From positions 1-25,162 of the forward strand of contig JASLKI010000259.1 in the NCBI GenBank assembly GCA_030747575.1: a DNA stretch of 25,162 nt, read 5' to 3'. A program made the translations under genes and the position numbers. Positions 21,697 to 25,162 of this stretch are shown here, one piece after another (position 1 is the first letter of the stretch; every line of letters starts with the position of its first letter). The notes beneath the pieces were generated by a model, which was not told the origin of the DNA, did not search any database, and saw only the letters and a list, made by a program, of their open reading frames with translations. This stretch comes from Verrucomicrobiota bacterium (lineage in GTDB: Bacteria; Verrucomicrobiota; Verrucomicrobiia; Limisphaerales; UBA1096).

Positions 21697-24552
21697 GTGA
21701 ACCAAGATAACTCATCCAATACTTTTGTTGCCGGCCAACGCTGGGCCAGCAGTTCGGAACCCGAACTTGGCCTGGGGGTCGTTGAGTCAACTGAAGAACA
21801 ATCAGTGGATATTTTCTTCCCTGCTTGCGACGAAACCCGACGTTACTCACTTGAGTCACCGCCTCTCTACCGAGTCAGCTTTCAGGCTGGAAGCACCGTT
21901 CAAAGTGAAGACGAAACCGAGTTGATTATCGAACGTGTTTCAGAGCACGGAGGGCTGCTTGCCTATCACGGGGAAAACAATGTTCTGCTTGAGCAAGAAC
22001 TTCACTCTGGAATGTCAGACCGTGGCCCAGAGGAGCGGTTATTACGGGGTCAAACCACCGACAATTCCCTCTTTGATTTACGTCTGACTGCCATGAATCT
22101 GATCTTTCATTGGTGCAAATCCCCTGTCCGGGGTTTATTCGGCGGCAAAATCGATTTAATCCCGCATCAGATGTACGTTGCCCACGAGGTATCAAACCGG
22201 CAACTACCCCGGGTACTGCTTGCAGACGAAGTCGGTTTGGGCAAGACCATTGAGGCCTGTTTAATTCTGAACAGAATGCTTGTTTGCGGTCGAGTCAAAC
22301 GTATTTTGATTATCCTGCCTGACTCGTTAATCAATCAATGGTTCGTTGAGCTGCTCCGTCGATTCAACCACTGGTTCAGTATATTCGACGAGGAACGCTG
22401 CAGGGCGATCGAGGCCTCTCAAACCGATTTCAATCCTTTCGAAGACGACCAATTGGTGCTGGCCAGCATCGATTGGTTGGCGAAGTCGGCCAAGCGAACA
22501 AAACAGGTGACTCAAGCTCCCTGGGATTTACTTATTGTTGATGAGGCTCACCACCTCGAATGGGATCCGGATAAACCAAGCGCTCAGTACCAACTTGTTG
22601 AAGCGCTTGGCCAGCGGGCCGGATCCCTGCTGTTGCTGACAGCTACCCCGCAACAGTTGGGCCTGATGAGTCATTTTGCGCGATTACGACTGTTGGATCC
22701 CAATCGGTTCTCCGACTTTGAAGCATTCAAGGAGGAAACTGTGAATTACGAACCTGTGGCAAAACTTTGCCAAAAAATCATCGCAAATGAGGAGTTAAAG
22801 AAATCAGAACTGGGGCAGTTTCCGGCCACAAACGCTATCCTCGCCAAAGTAAACTCTGAATTGCTTAGGAGCAGAAAGCTCACCAAGTCCACTAGGGCCG
22901 AGTTGATTCGAGACCTCGCTGACAGGCACGGAACAGGCCGGGTGTTGTTTCGTAACACACGAAAAACGATCCAAGGTTTCCCCAAGCGCTTGCCCAAGCT
23001 CAGCCCCCTGGACTTCGATGACGCAAGCCAAGACTGTGAAAACGACCGCGCCGAATTTGATTTCGATATTGGCCTGACTGATAAAGACCCAAGGTACAAC
23101 TTCGGCAATGACCATCGGATTGACTGGCTGGTCTCCCTTTTGCGTAAAAATGCTTCGGATAAGTTCCTCCTGATATGCCGGAGCAAGGCAAAGGCTTGCG
23201 CCGTTGAAGAGGCCGTAAGGAGCAAAGTTAACCTGAAAATAGCAATCTTTCATGAAGAGCTAACCCTGATTCAGCGGGACAGAAACGCCGCTTGGTTTGC
23301 AGAAGAAGATGGCGCCAAACTTTTGATTTGCTCGGAGATTGGTAGCGAAGGAAGGAATTTCCAGTTCTGCCAGCACTTGGTTTTATTTGATCTCCATTTG
23401 AACCCAGAATTGCTTGAGCAACGAATCGGCCGCTTGGACCGTATTGGGCAAAAACATGACATAAAAATCCATATCCCCTACCTGAAGCCGAGCAATAAGG
23501 AAACTTTGGCCAAGTGGTTCCATTTGGGGCTAAACGCATTCGAGGAAAGCATATTGGGCGGGCAAACCATCTTGAATGAGTTTAAGGAACGTCTGCACCA
23601 GTCGTTTTCCGAACCAAAAGAGAGCTTGGATCGATTAATTAATGACACCGCCGAAAGCCGCAACAAGCTCAAAGCCAAACTTCAGGAGGGCATGGATCAA
23701 CTTCTGGAAATCAACTCCCACTCGAGCGCTGTCTCCAGTGACTTAATCCAACAAATCCAACAGAGTGAGAAATCAATCGAACTGGAAGAATTCACTCTCC
23801 GCCTTTTTGACTTTATGGGACTTGGGATCGATGACATTGCTCCGCAAACCTATCGGATTACCAACGCCCATCGGTTACCGATTAATTTACCGGGCAACCG
23901 CGATGGCGTGGTCAGTTTGACCTTTGATCGGACTCGAGCCGTTTCCAGAGACGATATAATCTACGTTTCCTTGGATCATCCGATCATGTCAGCTTGTGTT
24001 GAACAACTATTGGGATCAAATGATGGAACTGCTGTTTTTGTGCATTGGGACACCGATTCTGCTCCCACTCTCCTAATGGAGTCCGTATTTATCTTAGAAT
24101 GCTTGGCGCCATCCGAATTGAACGCTGATCGCTTTCTGCCTCCCACCCCCATTCGGATTGTAATGAACCACCATGGAAAAGCTGAGCTTAACACAGATGG
24201 GAGGTTTATCTCCTTACCTGAAACCATGAGAAACGCCCCTGCCCACCTGATTGTAGAATTCGGCCAGATAAAAAAACTGATCGCTCCAATGGTTGGGGCT
24301 TGCGAGCAACTGGTATCGGAACAAGTGACAAAGTTAAAACAGCAAACTGCTACCACTATGAGTCAAAAACTTTCGGCAGAAATCAACCGTCTCGAAACCT
24401 TGGCTAAGATAAACGTTAATGTCAGATCGGGGGAAATATCCATGCTAAAAGAAGAGCAAAAGAAATTGGAACAATGCCTTGGCCAAGCTCGATCCCGGCT
24501 CGATTCCATCAGGTTGATCTGGAAAGGCAGTATGGAGAGACTCAAAAACTAG
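21697..24552 (+). CDS. rapA: RapA-type RNA polymerase-associated SWI2/SNF2 ATPase
   Basis: A 951-residue protein, close to the 968 of E. coli RapA and alignable by eye along its length. The N-terminal Tudor-like part has VAGQRWASSSEPELGLGVV and FFPACDETRRY. The ATPase core shows LIPHQMYVAHEV, Walker A ADEVGLGKT (176-184), VDEAHH (281-286), LLLLTATPQQLGLMSHFARL and LLDPNRF. The second helicase lobe has RVLFRNTRKTIQGFPKR, AIFHEELTLIQRDRNAAWFA, LICSEIGSEGRNFQF and LEQRIGRLDRIGQ. The C-terminal RapA domain has RFLPPTPIR and ends RSRLDSIRLIW, as in E. coli. RapA recycles stalled RNA polymerase using ATP. The start is GTG at 21697 with a weak ribosome-binding site; the start fits the family. It is AT-richer than its upstream neighbours. 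Confidence 0.95.
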   Translation: MNQDNSSNTFVAGQRWASSSEPELGLGVVESTEEQSVDIFFPACDETRRYSLESPPLYRVSFQAGSTVQSEDETELIIERVSEHGGLLAYHGENNVLLEQELHSGMSDRGPEERLLRGQTTDNSLFDLRLTAMNLIFHWCKSPVRGLFGGKIDLIPHQMYVAHEVSNRQLPRVLLADEVGLGKTIEACLILNRMLVCGRVKRILIILPDSLINQWFVELLRRFNHWFSIFDEERCRAIEASQTDFNPFEDDQLVLASIDWLAKSAKRTKQVTQAPWDLLIVDEAHHLEWDPDKPSAQYQLVEALGQRAGSLLLLTATPQQLGLMSHFARLRLLDPNRFSDFEAFKEETVNYEPVAKLCQKIIANEELKKSELGQFPATNAILAKVNSELLRSRKLTKSTRAELIRDLADRHGTGRVLFRNTRKTIQGFPKRLPKLSPLDFDDASQDCENDRAEFDFDIGLTDKDPRYNFGNDHRIDWLVSLLRKNASDKFLLICRSKAKACAVEEAVRSKVNLKIAIFHEELTLIQRDRNAAWFAEEDGAKLLICSEIGSEGRNFQFCQHLVLFDLHLNPELLEQRIGRLDRIGQKHDIKIHIPYLKPSNKETLAKWFHLGLNAFEESILGGQTILNEFKERLHQSFSEPKESLDRLINDTAESRNKLKAKLQEGMDQLLEINSHSSAVSSDLIQQIQQSEKSIELEEFTLRLFDFMGLGIDDIAPQTYRITNAHRLPINLPGNRDGVVSLTFDRTRAVSRDDIIYVSLDHPIMSACVEQLLGSNDGTAVFVHWDTDSAPTLLMESVFILECLAPSELNADRFLPPTPIRIVMNHHGKAELNTDGRFISLPETMRNAPAHLIVEFGQIKKLIAPMVGACEQLVSEQVTKLKQQTATTMSQKLSAEINRLETLAKINVNVRSGEISMLKEEQKKLEQCLGQARSRLDSIRLIWKGSMERLKN
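22982..22999. repeat. Extended palindrome-family copy inside rapA
   Basis: CCAAGCGCTTGCCCAAGC matches the tandem form of the dispersed palindrome at 17 of 18 bases. It encodes PKRLPKL after the conserved GFPKR, where E. coli RapA has a different sequence, so the motif may have shaped the protein here. Confidence 0.55.
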
Positions 24553-24573
24553 CGGCGGATCAAAAAGATAATT

Positions 24574-24620
24574 TGACTACTGTGAAAAAAAGCATGTAGT
24601 CACTCGAGTATTTTTTGTTT
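24574..24620. terminator. Candidate terminator between rapA and the kinase gene
   Basis: TGACTAC (24574-24580) pairs perfectly with GTAGTCA (24596-24602) around an A-rich 15-nt loop, followed by a T-run at about 24610-24616 on the + strand. It lies 21 bp after the rapA stop, between two convergent genes, and could serve rapA. The stem has only seven pairs. Confidence 0.4.
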
Positions 24621-24629
24621 TCGGGAGAG

Positions 24630-25162
24630 TTAACGAACAACTCTCGCCCCTCCACCTCCCATAAGCTTCTCAACTTCAGACATAGTGGCCATGGAGGTGT
24701 CTCCGGGGGTTGTCATAGCCAACGCTCCGTGGGCAGCACCATAGTTAACCGCTTTAGCGGGATCACCGGTTGTTAAAAGACCATAGATCAAACCGGAGGC
24801 GAAACCGTCCCCACCGCCGACCCTGTAAAAAATTTCCAATTGGGGATGATTGTTAGCTTCAAAAAAACGGCCGGCACCCCAACAAACGGCACCCCAATCG
24901 TTAACAGTTGCTGAGCTCACAGCTCGGAGGGTGGTTGCAATTACTTTTAGATCTGGATATTCCGCAACAACTGCCCCAATCATGGCCTTGAACTTTTCAA
25001 CATCAATGGACGAGATGTTATCATCTAGGCCCTCAACCTCAAAACCCAGACAGGCTGTAAAATCCTCTTCATTGCCAATCATCACATCCACATATTTTGC
25101 AATCTCACGGTTCACCTCCTGTGCTTTTTTCTTCCCGCCGATGCTTTTCCAGAGTGAAGGTC
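24630..25162 (-). CDS. PfkB-family sugar kinase, KdgK-like (5'-partial)
   Basis: The frame is open to the window edge, so the N-terminus is missing; a GTG at 25115 is internal, since upstream codons read PSLWKSIGGKKKAQE, part of the family. Visible landmarks are YVDVMIGNEEDF, a region with VIATTLR, and the late ATP/substrate motif YRVGGGDGFASGLIYGLL, where the catalytic Asp lies in GGGD. This form matches 2-keto-3-deoxygluconate kinases, which phosphorylate KDG in the Entner-Doudoroff or uronate pathway. It converges with rapA. The substrate assignment rests on family resemblance. Confidence 0.88.
   Translation of the reverse strand, partial: PSLWKSIGGKKKAQEVNREIAKYVDVMIGNEEDFTACLGFEVEGLDDNISSIDVEKFKAMIGAVVAEYPDLKVIATTLRAVSSATVNDWGAVCWGAGRFFEANNHPQLEIFYRVGGGDGFASGLIYGLLTTGDPAKAVNYGAAHGALAMTTPGDTSMATMSEVEKLMGGGGARVVR

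Noticed and set aside
1..25162. CRISPR array, tRNA, rRNA, insertion sequence with transposase
   Set aside because: No spaced direct-repeat array, tRNA-like cloverleaf, rRNA sequence or transposase reading frame was seen.

Overview
The window looks like chromosomal DNA of a PVC-group bacterium, most likely a Verrucomicrobiota member. This is an inference from family content: a double DUF1080 (3-keto-disaccharide hydrolase) protein, a prepilin-like protein with a C-terminal H-x9-DG-type motif, a WRGP-type PQQ-like beta-propeller, an alpha-alpha toroid protein, an ankyrin lipoprotein and a large secreted beta-propeller with an N-terminal sandwich-like domain. No rRNA or tRNA gene was seen.

Layout. 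1-1531: AT-rich pair on the + strand, an enolase-superfamily enzyme cut by the window start and a small four-helix membrane protein. 1701-2129: SUI1/YciH-like factor (-). 2435-5700: an ankyrin lipoprotein, decayed copies of its 5' and 3' ends, and a secreted multi-domain protein lying between the decayed pieces. 5795-7837 (-): a three-part retron-like unit. 8001-11558: toroid protein (-), prepilin-like protein (+), beta-propeller (-). 11951-15642: SDR oxidoreductase (+) tail to tail with an RraA-family protein (-), a ParA-type ATPase (+) and an FKBP-type lipoprotein (+). 15663-19336: divergent DUF1080 (-) and propeller (+) genes. 19854-21257: subtilisin-like protease with a secretin-N-like domain. 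21340-21545: remnant of a TPR gene (-). 21697-24552: full-length RapA-type SWI2/SNF2 ATPase. 24630-25162: PfkB/KdgK-type sugar kinase (-), cut by the window end.

The most interesting locus is 5795-7837. Read on the - strand it encodes (i) a 308-residue protein with two HU/IHF-like folds and a C-terminal membrane helix, (ii) a 286-residue retron-type reverse transcriptase with YADD and VTG motifs, translationally close to (i), and (iii) a non-coding RNA just downstream of the RT. The RNA has a 16-bp a1/a2 stem, a candidate branching G, three msr hairpins and a 58-nt msd hairpin. Six positions in these stems pair as G-U only if the - strand is transcribed and would be C-A mismatches on the other strand, which fixes the orientation. 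I do not recall a described retron type with a tandem-HU plus membrane-helix partner, and an RNA downstream of the RT is not the usual retron order.

A second genome-scale signal is a short palindrome family (CGCTTGGCCAAG and its circular permutation GCCAAGCGCTTGGC), scattered through coding and non-coding DNA from about 7.9 kb to 24.5 kb. It is absent from the retron genes and nearly absent from the first 7.9 kb.
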